A stretch of 64,000 nucleotides of DNA. Source: Paraburkholderia elongata. GTDB taxonomy: Bacteria; Pseudomonadota; Gammaproteobacteria; Burkholderiales; Burkholderiaceae. Location of the stretch: contig NZ_WOEZ01000201.1 in assembly GCF_013177735.1 (NCBI RefSeq), positions 1 through 64,000 on the forward strand, given 5' to 3'. Position 1 is the first letter of the stretch; each line of letters begins with the position of its first letter. Under the pieces are notes generated by a model. It was not told where the DNA came from. It saw only the letters and a program-made list of their open reading frames with translations, and made no database searches. Position numbers and translations under genes: made by a program. Shown here in pieces: positions 16,129 to 25,650 of the stretch.

Positions 16129-17373
16129 ATGGACTTTGCATATAGCCCGAAGGTCGAAGCGCTGCGCACCCAGGTGCGTACGTTCATGGACACTCACATC
16201 GTTCCGCGCATCCGGCAATGGCACGAGGAGGTGAGTGCGGGTCAATATCCGGTTTCCTTTATGGAGACCTTGAAGGAGCAGGCGCGTGAAGAGGGTCTCT
16301 GGAACTTGTTCCTTCCGCATCTGCGCGATGACGAGCCCGGTACCCGCCTGACCAATCTCGAGTACGCGCCCCTGGCTGAAATCATGGGGCGGGTGTCGTG
16401 GGCGTCCGAGGTGTTCAACTGCAATGCGCCGGACACGGGCAATATGGAGCTACTCCATATGTTCGCCACGCCCGCTCAGCGCGAGCAGTGGCTCAAGCCG
16501 CTTCTCGACGGCAAGATCCGCTCGGCGTTTGCGATGACGGAGCCGGCTGTGGCCTCCTCGGACGCGACCAATATCACGACGTCGATTCGTCGTGACGGGG
16601 ATGACTACGTTATCGACGGCCGGAAGTGGTTCATCACGAACGCAGCACACCCGAATTGCACGCTCTTCATCGTGATGGGCAAAACGGATCCGGACGCACC
16701 GAGCCACCGTCAGCAGAGCATGATTCTCGTGCCTCGCGATGCACCCGGCGTCAAGGTTATCCGAAATATCACGGTGGTCAATCACCTGGCACCGGAAGGC
16801 CACTGCGAGATCGAGTTCAAAGGCGTGCGCGTACCCCGGTCGAATCTCCTCGGTGAAGAGGGCAGCGGCTTTGCGCTCGCGCAGGCGCGCCTTGGGCCGG
16901 GACGGATTCACCACTGCATGCGTTCGATCGGCGCCGCGGAACTGGCGCTCGAGTTGATGGTGGAACGGGCCCAGGCACGCACGGCATTCGGCAAGACGCT
17001 GGTTGAGCAGGGGGTCGTCGCCGAATGGATCGCGAAGTCGCGAATCGAAATCGATCAAGCGCGGTTGTTTGTTCTCAAAGCCGCATGGATGATCGACAAC
17101 GTGGGTGCGAAGGAGGCGCGCAAGGAGATCTCGATGATCAAGGCGCTCGTACCGGGTGTTCACACCGCCGTTTGCGAGCGGGCGATGCAGGTGTTTGGCG
17201 CGATGGGGCTGAGCCCCGACACGCCATTGGCCGATAGCTGGACGTGGGGCCGTGCGTTGCGGTTCGCGGATGGCCCGGACGAGGTTCACTTGCAGAGCAT
17301 TGCACGCATGGAAATCAAGGCGCAGCCCTATGAGCCGGGGAAGGATAATCCCTATCTGATGGCGTCGGTGTAA
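16129..17373 (+). CDS. Acyl-CoA dehydrogenase
   Basis: 414 residues. It shows the FAD-contacting motif FAMTEPAVASSDATNI, the WFITNAAHPNC region, and RTAFGKTLVEQ in the C-terminal helical domain. This longer ACAD subgroup pairs with APH-like kinases. It oxidises an acyl-CoA at the alpha-beta bond, passing electrons to ETF. It is the last gene of the apparent operon beginning at 13458. Confidence 0.9.
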   Translation: MDFAYSPKVEALRTQVRTFMDTHIVPRIRQWHEEVSAGQYPVSFMETLKEQAREEGLWNLFLPHLRDDEPGTRLTNLEYAPLAEIMGRVSWASEVFNCNAPDTGNMELLHMFATPAQREQWLKPLLDGKIRSAFAMTEPAVASSDATNITTSIRRDGDDYVIDGRKWFITNAAHPNCTLFIVMGKTDPDAPSHRQQSMILVPRDAPGVKVIRNITVVNHLAPEGHCEIEFKGVRVPRSNLLGEEGSGFALAQARLGPGRIHHCMRSIGAAELALELMVERAQARTAFGKTLVEQGVVAEWIAKSRIEIDQARLFVLKAAWMIDNVGAKEARKEISMIKALVPGVHTAVCERAMQVFGAMGLSPDTPLADSWTWGRALRFADGPDEVHLQSIARMEIKAQPYEPGKDNPYLMASV

Positions 17374-17430
17374 GGCCGGCAATCCGTGATGAGACCGTCG
17401 CGACCGTCGCGTATGGCTCCGGATGGCGCC

Positions 17431-17460
17431 GCCGACGTTCCGGTAGAACGGGACGTCGGC
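17431..17460. terminator. Hairpin between convergent genes
   Basis: GCCGACGTTCC pairs with GGGACGTCGGC (10 of 11 positions), with an 8-base loop. It lies between the convergent acyl-CoA dehydrogenase and porin genes, so it could end transcription from both sides. There is no strong T-tract. Confidence 0.5.
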
Positions 17461-17508
17461 AAGCGTCAGGTCATCGAGTGCTGACCGGCGCACCTGCCTT
17501 CCTTGTTT

Positions 17509-18576
17509 TCAGAACTTCGTTCGCAGACCAATCATTGCGCCGGTTTGGACTTCGCCTGTGATCGACGTTCCAAAGCCGTTCACACCGAGATTTGTATGCT
17601 TCTTGTTGAGAACGGTGGCTGCCTGAAGATACACGTCCGTGCGCTTGGACAGAAGGTAGCTTGCGATCGCGGAAAGCAGCACTGGGTTCCCTTGGCCTGT
17701 GTTTCGGTCCTGCTGGTAGAGTAAATCCGAGGAAACATTGAACGCTGGCGTCACGAGGTATTTCGCACCAAGCCAATATAACGAAGAGTATCGATTCTGG
17801 GCAGCCTGCTTCTGCGCAAGAAATCGGTATGCCGCGTAAAACTGCACGGGACTTAGGTCGACTTGAGTTGCCGCGCCGAAGCGTTGGACCTTGTTATCCT
17901 GTGTTGCAATGGTGTTGCCGTTTTGCTGGTCGAAAAGCAGGCCTACGCTGACGACACTGCGTTGATAATTGATGAAGAGGCTTTCCTCCTTTCCAACCCG
18001 ATAGTCCCCGGCGACCGGTCCGGCTCCCGTCACGCTGTCGTATCCGAAGCTGTACAGAGCATCTATCGAAAGTTTGCCGCCTAGCAGACCTATGTCTGCC
18101 AGGAATTTCGCGGAATTGTCTGCTCGTGAGACGAACGCCGCATCATACGCAGGGCTTGAGTAAAGGGCAGGCGCGACAGGGTCATAAGCGAGGTCGAAAT
18201 CGTAAATAGCCGTAACTTGCCGTCCCAGTGTAAGCGTGCCGTACGGTGAAGTGAGCCCAACGTAGGAAGATCGGCCCCACAGCCGACCGCCGTTGTTCAA
18301 GGTTCCTTTGGTCGCATCGAAGCCATCCTCAAGCACGGCGATGACCCCATAACCGTCGCCGAGAGCCTCTTTAACGCGCAATCCCCATCGCGACGTCTGT
18401 GCACCGCCCGAGGTGAGCGAAAACGCGGTGCCGCTTCTTCCGTTGGCCGTTGGCACATGATTGACAGCTTGTACCGCCACATCGACGATGCCGTACAGCG
18501 TGACGGAATTCTGAGCCCATACTGGCACTGCAGCAATACACGAAAAAAAAAGCATAACTAAATGATTGATTTTCAT
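17509..18576 (-). CDS. Gram-negative general porin (Burkholderia type)
   Basis: 355 residues. It has a signal peptide with cleavage after VWA and mature start QNSVTLYGIVDV, the loop motif SRWGLRVKEALGDG, RSSYVGL...LGRQ, and a C-terminal strand ending in Phe (GLRTKF). These are standard for trimeric porins of Burkholderiales. It is placed downstream of the acyl-CoA operon on the same strand, so it may admit the substrate of that operon (inference). Confidence 0.9.
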   Translation of the reverse strand: MKINHLVMLFFSCIAAVPVWAQNSVTLYGIVDVAVQAVNHVPTANGRSGTAFSLTSGGAQTSRWGLRVKEALGDGYGVIAVLEDGFDATKGTLNNGGRLWGRSSYVGLTSPYGTLTLGRQVTAIYDFDLAYDPVAPALYSSPAYDAAFVSRADNSAKFLADIGLLGGKLSIDALYSFGYDSVTGAGPVAGDYRVGKEESLFINYQRSVVSVGLLFDQQNGNTIATQDNKVQRFGAATQVDLSPVQFYAAYRFLAQKQAAQNRYSSLYWLGAKYLVTPAFNVSSDLLYQQDRNTGQGNPVLLSAIASYLLSKRTDVYLQAATVLNKKHTNLGVNGFGTSITGEVQTGAMIGLRTKF

Positions 18577-18675
18577 ATGTCTCCATTGGCTCTCTTATTG
18601 ACTGGATCTTTAACCGCCCCGCCTACTTATTTGTGTCAGAAACTTCAATCATTGCGCCTGTCGAGGCTGAACCGC

Positions 18676-19857
18676 TTACTGAAAGCTGGAGAGGATTGTT
18701 ACGGCAGCGAGTGCCGAATCTTTGCCAATCTGCCCTCCGGAACACTCGGCAAGTGCGACTTCGGCTCCTTCTCGCTGGCGCTTGCCTGCGTTGCCCCGCA
18801 GCTGGGTCGTGAGTTCAACAATCTGTGCGATGCCGGTTGCTCCGACGGGATGGCCACGACTGAGCAATCCGCCTCCAGGATTGACTGGCAGCCGACCGCC
18901 GACTGATGTGACGCCTTCGCGCAGGAGTTTCACGCCTTGATCTGGAAGCGCAAATCCCAAACGTTCATAGAGCATGATCTCGGCTGGTGCCGAAGCGTCG
19001 TGGACTTCGGCAACGTGAATATCCTCGGGACCGAAACCTGAGTATTCGTACGCCTCGTCGGCTGCGCGTGAGGCACACGTCGGGCCGTCGCCGTCATTAT
19101 TTGCCGAGACCAGTTTCGACGCACGCACATAGACGCGGCGCGCTCGCAGACTTCGGGCAACGTCTTCGCTGACCAGAATGGCTGCAGCCGCTCCGTCTGC
19201 AATGGGAGAACACATGTTGAGGGTGAGCGGGGCGCTGATCATGCGGCTCGAGAGAACCTCTTCGGTGGTGACGGGCTGACGGAACTGGGCCCACGGACTC
19301 AAGGAGGCGGCTTGTCGGCTTTTCACGCAAAGGAGGGCGAAGTCTTCGGGCGTCGCGCCGCTACTCTCCATATAGCGTCGGGCGCGCTCCGAATAGATGT
19401 CCATGAACACCGAATGACCTTGAGGCGCTTCTCGCTGGAGATGCGCGCGCTCTTCAACATCGACGCCGGCGGCGAATGCGCCGAACGTCACGGATTTGTC
19501 GATGTGGGTGAGTTTTTCGGCGCCGATCGCGAGCGCTACGTCGGTTTGCCCCGACGCGACAGATAACCATGCGAGATGGAAGGCCGTTGAGCCCGACGCG
19601 CAGGCGTTGTCAACGTTAATGATCGGGGAACCCATCAGCGATGTATTCCTGAGTGCAACCTGTCCTCGAATCGTTTCCTGACCGGTTACAAGGCCAGAGA
19701 GCGCGTTTGCAAAGTAGGTCATGCCGATCTGTTGGTAATCAACGCCGGCGTCTGCTACTGCAGCGGACAGCGCCTCCTCGGCGAGTGAGCGCACATTCCG
19801 GTCAAGGAATTTTCCAAACGCTGTCTGACCAATTCCAGCGACAACCACGTGTCTCAT
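18676..19857 (-). CDS. Thiolase (SCP-x type acetyl-CoA acetyltransferase)
   Basis: 393 residues. Active-site Cys in DNACASGSTAFH, His in LLSRGHPVGATG and the second Cys in AECSGG are all present. The sequence belongs to the SCP2-like thiolases that often act on bulky or branched 3-ketoacyl-CoAs and usually have a DUF35 partner gene; none is visible nearby. It lies 131 bases after the crotonase gene and would catalyse the last cleavage of a beta-oxidation-like pathway. Confidence 0.85.
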   Translation of the reverse strand: MRHVVVAGIGQTAFGKFLDRNVRSLAEEALSAAVADAGVDYQQIGMTYFANALSGLVTGQETIRGQVALRNTSLMGSPIINVDNACASGSTAFHLAWLSVASGQTDVALAIGAEKLTHIDKSVTFGAFAAGVDVEERAHLQREAPQGHSVFMDIYSERARRYMESSGATPEDFALLCVKSRQAASLSPWAQFRQPVTTEEVLSSRMISAPLTLNMCSPIADGAAAAILVSEDVARSLRARRVYVRASKLVSANNDGDGPTCASRAADEAYEYSGFGPEDIHVAEVHDASAPAEIMLYERLGFALPDQGVKLLREGVTSVGGRLPVNPGGGLLSRGHPVGATGIAQIVELTTQLRGNAGKRQREGAEVALAECSGGQIGKDSALAAVTILSSFQ

Positions 19858-19988
19858 GCCATCTCCTTCGTTAGATTAGAACAATCGACCGGCTACGGAT
19901 GCACCGTGAAATGGCACGGCGGCATGCGTGCCGGTCACAAGTGTTGGACACCACTCGTCTTGACTTGACTGGGTTCGCGAAGCGAATG

Positions 19989-20768
19989 CTATCGCCCAAC
20001 GAAATTGGGTTTGCGCTTCTCCTGAAACGCCTTGCGGCCTTCCAGGCGGTCTTCTGTATCTCGAAGCAGGCCGAGCGCGAACTGCTCGCTCTGGATAGCC
20101 GTTAGAAGCGGTAGATCAAGTCCATCACGCACCAATCGCTTTACAGCACGTACAGCAAGCGGGGCATTGCTTGCAATACGCCGGGCAATCCGGATTGCTT
20201 CATCTTTTAGCTGATCAAAAGGCACAACGCGGCTAACGAGACCGATTCGTAAGGCGGCGTCCGCATCGATCCGGTCGCCTGTCAGCATCATCAGCATGGC
20301 ATCGGACAGGCCGACCATTCGCGGAAGGCGCTGTGTTCCGCCAGCTGCAGGGATGCTGCCAACGCAGACTTCAGACTGACCGAACTGGGCGTTGCTCGAT
20401 GCAATCCGGATGTCGCATGCCAAAGCGAGCTCCATCCCGCCGGCAAGTGCGTAGCCATTGACTGCACAGATCATCGGTTTGTCGATTTCAAGGCCCGCAA
20501 AAGGGTAGAGCCAGCGCGGCCGCCCGAACGTGAGCTCCGCGAAGCTCTCTTTAGGCGGATTAGTTTTCTTGAGGTCAGAACCTGTGCAGAATGCCTTATC
20601 TCCGGCTCCCGTCAGAATAATGACGCGGACCCTATCGTCGTCATTCGCACGCTGAAAAATCTCGTTCAAGTCCACGAGAGACTCCGGATCAAGTGAGTTC
20701 ATCACCTCCGGTCGGTTCAGGGTAATAGTTGCTACGTGATCCATTACATCGTAGAGAATTCCCATCAA
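19989..20768 (-). CDS. Enoyl-CoA hydratase/isomerase family protein
   Basis: 259 residues of crotonase fold. The oxyanion-hole regions (AFCTGSDL and AGGMELALACDIR) and the first catalytic Glu (FGQSEVCVG) are present. At the position of the second catalytic Glu of classical hydratases (AMEMVLTG in the rat enzyme) this protein has Leu (AMLMMLTG). The gene overlaps the upstream MmgE/PrpD gene by an ATGA-type junction. The missing Glu suggests isomerase, hydrolase or other crotonase chemistry instead of simple hydration. Confidence 0.85.
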   Translation of the reverse strand: MMGILYDVMDHVATITLNRPEVMNSLDPESLVDLNEIFQRANDDDRVRVIILTGAGDKAFCTGSDLKKTNPPKESFAELTFGRPRWLYPFAGLEIDKPMICAVNGYALAGGMELALACDIRIASSNAQFGQSEVCVGSIPAAGGTQRLPRMVGLSDAMLMMLTGDRIDADAALRIGLVSRVVPFDQLKDEAIRIARRIASNAPLAVRAVKRLVRDGLDLPLLTAIQSEQFALGLLRDTEDRLEGRKAFQEKRKPNFVGR

Positions 20769-22180
20769 TGCACCTCGTATGCCGGGTTCGTGGCGCCTTC
20801 TATCGCATCGAGAACTTCCCGAACGCTAAAGCCCCTAAGGTTGGTTGCTGCCTCGTAAAGCGATACGGCGTCGATCGGGCTATCCGCCCATGCCAGGCAG
20901 TCCGTGATTTTCTCGATCAACTCCTGATCGGATAAGGGATTGGAGGGCGCGCCTCGAAGAGAGTCGATGTGTCGTGACAGCAGCCGGCCGTCCTTGGTAC
21001 GTACCGCGACGGATGCCCAACGCGGCGTCATGCCGCCAGCGACCTCACTTGCGCTGACCCTTTCAATGAAGCTTTGAAGTCGAGGCCTATGCACGGCCGC
21101 ATCGGTGAAGCTTGATAAGCCAATCACACCATCCTCGATCGCTGCCGCGACGGCGTATCCCATACTGAATTTGGCTTCTACACCGCTTGCAGGCACCCCG
21201 CGAATCAGAGGCGACAGCGCGCCGTAGCTAGTCTCTATTTCGACGGACTCTATATCGTCCAGCTTTAAATCGAACTCCTTCTTCAGCTCGAACAAACCGT
21301 CCAATGCTCGATGCACGGCATAACAGGCCGGGTATTTTTTAATTTCTACACCGCTGCGCTCGATCTCGAGGGGTAGCTCCCCCAACTTGTGCAACTGGGC
21401 CGAAATATCTTCTGAATTGGAGTACAGCGACGTGTAGCCGGCACGACCGTCAATGGCGCCTGGGGAGGCGGAGAAGCCTCGTTCGGCGAGCAACACCGCC
21501 CGCAGCGCCGCCGCACCGCATTGACCCGCCTGAAAGGACTTCGCATCAAAGCCAAAGTTGGCGCGGGTACCGGCGGTCTGGGCAACGGCCAGGCCAATCG
21601 CCGATACGGTTGCGGCGACGTCGAGACCAAGTAGATGAGCGCATGCAGCAGCGGCCGCTATCGTTCCCACGGAGGAGGTCATATGCCAGCCCCTATCGTA
21701 GTGTGTCGTGGCTAACGCTTTTCCCAGTTTGCAGGCGATTTCCAGGCCAACGACATAGCCGCTCGCCAGTCGGCCAGCGCTAATGTCACGCGCTTCCCCC
21801 AACGCCATCAGCGCAGGAAGCAACGCTACGCTTGGATGACCGCTCATCGGCGAAGACGCGTCATCAAAATCGAGGACGTGGGCCGCCGTTCCGTTCAGGA
21901 GCGCGGCTCCCTCGACCGTTGTCGCCTCGCGCCGACCCCAAATTCGCGCGAATCCTGGCCGCGAGGCTGATGTTGGGTGTTCAAGACCCGGGGTGAGTCC
22001 CGCAACGTAGCCGCGCATACGATGGACAGCGGGTTCATCGGAGGCGGCAATACAGACAGCGAACGTGTCGGCTATCGCGCGCCCGCACGTCCGTATATGG
22101 CTATCGTCCAGACTAGCCGGATCGAATGCGCTCGCGAACGAAGCGATGGTTTCACTTGCTGAGGGTGGCCGGCTCGTCAC
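20765..22180 (-). CDS. MmgE/PrpD family protein
   Basis: 471 residues matching 2-methylcitrate dehydratase/cis-aconitate decarboxylase-like proteins: HVLDFDDASSPMSGHPSVAL near residues 100-120, then YPACYAVHRALD with the conserved KKYPACY block. The family includes dehydratases and decarboxylases of tricarboxylates, and many members of unknown activity that sit beside CoA-transferases, as here. Both ends overlap neighbouring genes by 4 bases, which implies translational coupling. Confidence 0.85.
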   Translation of the reverse strand: MTSRPPSASETIASFASAFDPASLDDSHIRTCGRAIADTFAVCIAASDEPAVHRMRGYVAGLTPGLEHPTSASRPGFARIWGRREATTVEGAALLNGTAAHVLDFDDASSPMSGHPSVALLPALMALGEARDISAGRLASGYVVGLEIACKLGKALATTHYDRGWHMTSSVGTIAAAAACAHLLGLDVAATVSAIGLAVAQTAGTRANFGFDAKSFQAGQCGAAALRAVLLAERGFSASPGAIDGRAGYTSLYSNSEDISAQLHKLGELPLEIERSGVEIKKYPACYAVHRALDGLFELKKEFDLKLDDIESVEIETSYGALSPLIRGVPASGVEAKFSMGYAVAAAIEDGVIGLSSFTDAAVHRPRLQSFIERVSASEVAGGMTPRWASVAVRTKDGRLLSRHIDSLRGAPSNPLSDQELIEKITDCLAWADSPIDAVSLYEAATNLRGFSVREVLDAIEGATNPAYEVH

Positions 22181-23397
22181 GTCAATACTCCGTTTGAACG
22201 CAACACATCGATCTCGGCACCGCTAAGGCCGAAGACATTGCGGCACACGTCATCGGTATGCTGCCCAAGCAGCGGCGCTGCGTAACGCGGTGTGCTTGGA
22301 TGATCGCTGATACGGAATGGTGGAGCGTTGTACACGGTCTCACCCATTTCAGGGTGCTGGAGCTTGACCCAATGACCTCGGTGTTGCAATTGCGGGTCGT
22401 GATCGACGATGTCAGCTGCCGTTCTGACGACACCTGCTGCGACGCCTTTGGCCTGCAAAGCAGCCATCAGATCTTCTGCATCCCAGTCTTTTGTCGCACG
22501 CGCCAACGCAGTTTCGTGTTCGGCGCGATTCGCCCACCGTCCGGCGGAAGTTGCGAATTCCGGCGCGGCCAGCCATGCCGGCTCACCGAGCGCCGCGACC
22601 AGACTATTCCACGCCCGGTCTTCCCACGCTGAAATGGCGATCCATTTGTCGACGCCGCGGCAGGGAAACACGCCATGAGGGGAACGTGGCATCCGTTGGT
22701 TGCCGCTGCGGCCACCGGCTTCCTGATTCGCGCTGTACTTCATGATGTCCGGGCCGAGGAGTGCGAGAGTCGGCTCCGTTTGAGCAACGTCGATGTACTG
22801 CCCCTGTCCCGTCAGGCGGCGATGTCGCAGTGCGGCCAGCACGGCGAAGGCCGCGTGGCACGGGTTCGGAATATGGTCCGGGAAGTTCGTCCCGGTACCT
22901 GCCGGTTCTCGATCGGGAAGGCCGCACATAAATTGCAGGCCCGTCAGCGCGCCAATCGTCAATCCGTAGCCTAGGTACTTATATTCCGGTCCCGAAGCGC
23001 CTTGCATCGACATAGCCAGGTAGATGACGTCGTTTCGAATACGTTTGACGTCGTCGTATCCGAGACCGAATTTTTCCATCGTACCGGGCGTGAAGTTATT
23101 GGCGACGATGTCACTCGTTGCAATGAGCTGGCGCGCAAGATCCTGACCCTCGGCGGTCTTGAGATTCAATGTGATGCTTCTCTTGCTGCTGTTGCGGTCA
23201 GCAAAATATCCGCTACGGTTCAGACCGGGAATCCCGTCCTTATACGGGCGACTGCTGCGTAAAGAATCGAGGCGCTCGGCGCTCTCAATCTTGATCACGT
23301 CTGCACCGTGATCGGCGAGCAGCTTCGTGGTAAACGATCCTGCCCCGATCCACGTAAAATCAGCGACGCGGATGCCTTCTAGAGGAAGTCGTTTCAA
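22177..23397 (-). CDS. CaiB/BaiF family III CoA-transferase, subunit 2
   Basis: About 406 residues. The N-terminal Rossmann half begins KRLPLEGIRVADFTWIGAG; the expected catalytic Asp lies in NFPDHIPNP. The start is read as TTG 23397: it overlaps the stop of the upstream CoA-transferase (TTGA) and has AGGAG 7 bases upstream. The open frame runs further upstream only through the other gene. With the preceding gene it would form a two-subunit transferase that activates a carboxylic acid with CoA from a donor such as succinyl-CoA. Confidence 0.8.
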   Translation of the reverse strand: MKRLPLEGIRVADFTWIGAGSFTTKLLADHGADVIKIESAERLDSLRSSRPYKDGIPGLNRSGYFADRNSSKRSITLNLKTAEGQDLARQLIATSDIVANNFTPGTMEKFGLGYDDVKRIRNDVIYLAMSMQGASGPEYKYLGYGLTIGALTGLQFMCGLPDREPAGTGTNFPDHIPNPCHAAFAVLAALRHRRLTGQGQYIDVAQTEPTLALLGPDIMKYSANQEAGGRSGNQRMPRSPHGVFPCRGVDKWIAISAWEDRAWNSLVAALGEPAWLAAPEFATSAGRWANRAEHETALARATKDWDAEDLMAALQAKGVAAGVVRTAADIVDHDPQLQHRGHWVKLQHPEMGETVYNAPPFRISDHPSTPRYAAPLLGQHTDDVCRNVFGLSGAEIDVLRSNGVLT

Positions 23398-24686
23398 TTC
23401 AGCACTCCTGCTTGCAAAAGAGCCGCTCGCGCGGCTTTGTCGTAGCCTAGTTCGGCGATGACCGCATCGGTGTGTTCGCCTAGCCGAGGTGGGGGAGAAG
23501 GACTGCGCCATGGCGTAGCCGTCAGCTTGTACGGCGCACCCGGCATGGTGAGTATCTGCTGCGAGGGCGAATGCTGGATGGTTGTGAAGAAGCCCCGATG
23601 CGCCAACTGGCGATTTTCGAGGATATCCTTTGGTGTGCTGATGGGGCATATCGGTATGCGGCGAGCCTGTCCAGCCTGATAAAGCCAGGCCTTCGTGCGC
23701 GTCCGGGCGAAGGGCAGAAACAGCTCCGCGAAGATCGTCTTGGCTTCGTCCGTGACAAGATAGTCGTGGCTGGCCCACTTTTCATCGAGCAGCTGCGCCG
23801 CGGCCGGTACGCCTTCGTCCACAAGCCACTGAACGGTTGATTCCCAGAACCGTGTGGAAGCGATGCCTCCCGCCATCAGGTAGATCTGCCCGTCTGCACA
23901 TTGGAATACGCCGGTACCAGCCATTCGCTGCTGTCCCGATTCCCTCTTGCGCACGATGCCTTCGAGGTCGTAGAACTGGATTGCCGTTTCGAGACCCATG
24001 ACGACGCATTCCTGGATCGACACATCGATGTGTTTTCCTGGCCGGTCACCTGAAGCTGCATCGACGGAAAGGAGTGCCATCATCGACGCGACGGATGCGA
24101 ACTGGGCAGCAGCGAGATAGGCCAGATTGCCGTGTGCCGCGATGGGAGGACTGTCGGGATATCCGCCCAGATAGAGAAGACCGCCTAACGCGAGGGCGAC
24201 GATATCTTCAGATTCATAATGGGCGTAGGGACCGTCCTGGCCAAAGGGCGTGATGCTCGTCATCACCAATCGCGGAGCAATGGATGCAAGACTTTCATAG
24301 TCCAGCCCTCGCGCCGCCATGGTGCCCGGCTTTTCCGACTCAATCAGAAGATCGGCGCGTTTTACGAGCTCCCTGAATATCTGCTTGCCCTCCGGGTGGT
24401 CCAGATCGAGGCAGACACTCCGCTTGCCGGCGTTGAAATAGGCGAATGGAAGGCTGTATTCGATATGGACCTTGTCGTCGAGGAAGGGACCCTCGCGCCG
24501 AACACTGGAGCCGCGGATTGGCTCAATCAGAATGACGTCGGCCCCAAGATCGGAAAACTGCTTTCCGCAATATTGCCCTGCGAGACCGGACATATCGATG
24601 ACCTGGACCCCCTGCAACGCGCCAGGCTGAGGAGTGGTGCCCCGGGCCTTGTTGAGCAATGAATCTAATGTGCTGTTCATGGACAT
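23394..24686 (-). CDS. CaiB/BaiF family III CoA-transferase, subunit 1
   Basis: 430 residues. It has the family N-terminus (GVQVIDMSGLAGQYCGKQFSDLGADVILIEP) and the block SITPFGQDGPYAHY. Where catalytic subunits have GD, this protein reads HGNLAYLAA, so the nucleophilic Asp seems to be Asn. Pairing of one Asp-containing and one Asp-lacking subunit is known for benzylsuccinate CoA-transferase BbsEF. It is the first gene of the coupled operon running down to 18676. Confidence 0.8.
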   Translation of the reverse strand: MSMNSTLDSLLNKARGTTPQPGALQGVQVIDMSGLAGQYCGKQFSDLGADVILIEPIRGSSVRREGPFLDDKVHIEYSLPFAYFNAGKRSVCLDLDHPEGKQIFRELVKRADLLIESEKPGTMAARGLDYESLASIAPRLVMTSITPFGQDGPYAHYESEDIVALALGGLLYLGGYPDSPPIAAHGNLAYLAAAQFASVASMMALLSVDAASGDRPGKHIDVSIQECVVMGLETAIQFYDLEGIVRKRESGQQRMAGTGVFQCADGQIYLMAGGIASTRFWESTVQWLVDEGVPAAAQLLDEKWASHDYLVTDEAKTIFAELFLPFARTRTKAWLYQAGQARRIPICPISTPKDILENRQLAHRGFFTTIQHSPSQQILTMPGAPYKLTATPWRSPSPPPRLGEHTDAVIAELGYDKAARAALLQAGVLN

Positions 24687-24993
24687 GCCTTTTTGCGTGG
24701 AACTCCAGTCAATGCGTTTCGATGTCGCTTGACGGGAGTCGCTGACGAACCCGGCTAAAAGCGAACGCTACGAAACATGAGACGGAAGGTAGGCTTGGGC
24801 GGAAGTTGCGGCAAGAACGAAAGTCTTCTTTCTGGTATGCGCCTTCTACATGAGCGCCTTCGATCATTAGCCGCATAACAGAAAGAACGGATCCGTTCTT
24901 GTTGGTCCGGGGGCAGCGAACGTAGGATTTCCTCAACCGCGGCTTTGCGCCCAGCACAGGCCGACTGATGAACCCACTATTCTTCACGATCAT
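24687..24993. promoter_or_regulatory. Divergent promoter region (CoA-transferase operon / flavin reductase)
   Basis: 307 bases without a gene, between divergent transcription units. It should hold both promoters and a site for the LysR regulator at 27059. No convincing -35/-10 or T-N11-A pair could be chosen by eye. Confidence 0.4.
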
Positions 24994-25602
24994 ATGAGCC
25001 ATCTTTTGTACGAATCGGTCGATCTCCTCAAGTTCAGCGAGGAGAGCCGGTACAAGTTCCTTACCGGTTCAGTGGTGCCCAGACCGATCGCATTGGTCAC
25101 ATCATTGAACGACGAAGGTGTTCTCAACGCCGCGCCGTTCAGCCAGTTTGTGATTCTCTGCGTCACCCCACCGCTTCTAGGCATCGTTGCGCAGACGACA
25201 CCGGCTGGTTACAAGGACACGGTTAGAAACGTGCTGCGGTCTGGGCAGTATGTGATCAACGTAGTGTCGGAAGAGATGGCGGAGCAGGTGCAGCAATGTG
25301 CGATCGACTACCCTTCTTCGGTAAGTGAAGTAGAGGAGGTTGGCTTCAGCACCACGCCATCAGTCACCGTATTGCCAAAGCGAATCAGCGAATCACCGTT
25401 GCAGTTTGAGTGCCGCCTCCACCAGCACGTGGAGTTCGGCGCGCCGGGGTCGCAAACAACGCTCCTCGTCGGCGAAGTCATGCTGGTCCATTGTGCGCAA
25501 GGGGTGTTGGAGGGACACAGGGTGAACCACGAGGCGCTGCGGCCATTAGGCAGAATCGCCGGCAGAAGCTACTGCAGGACCGGGGACACGCTGAGCGTCT
25601 AG
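24994..25602 (+). CDS. Flavin reductase-like FMN-binding split-barrel protein
   Basis: 202 residues with the Flavin_Reduct fold: FLTGSVVPRPIALVTS near the N-terminus, NAAPFSQF (flavin-contacting) and the C-terminal GRIAGRSYCR. This subgroup reduces FMN or binds it as part of catabolic gene sets. No partner oxygenase is encoded next to it. It is transcribed away from the CoA-transferase operon and toward an MFS transporter. Confidence 0.8.
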   Translation: MSHLLYESVDLLKFSEESRYKFLTGSVVPRPIALVTSLNDEGVLNAAPFSQFVILCVTPPLLGIVAQTTPAGYKDTVRNVLRSGQYVINVVSEEMAEQVQQCAIDYPSSVSEVEEVGFSTTPSVTVLPKRISESPLQFECRLHQHVEFGAPGSQTTLLVGEVMLVHCAQGVLEGHRVNHEALRPLGRIAGRSYCRTGDTLSV

Positions 25603-25650
25603 ACCTGTCGGCCAGTTAGCCACTTGAAAACCATAAAGACGGAGACAGGC

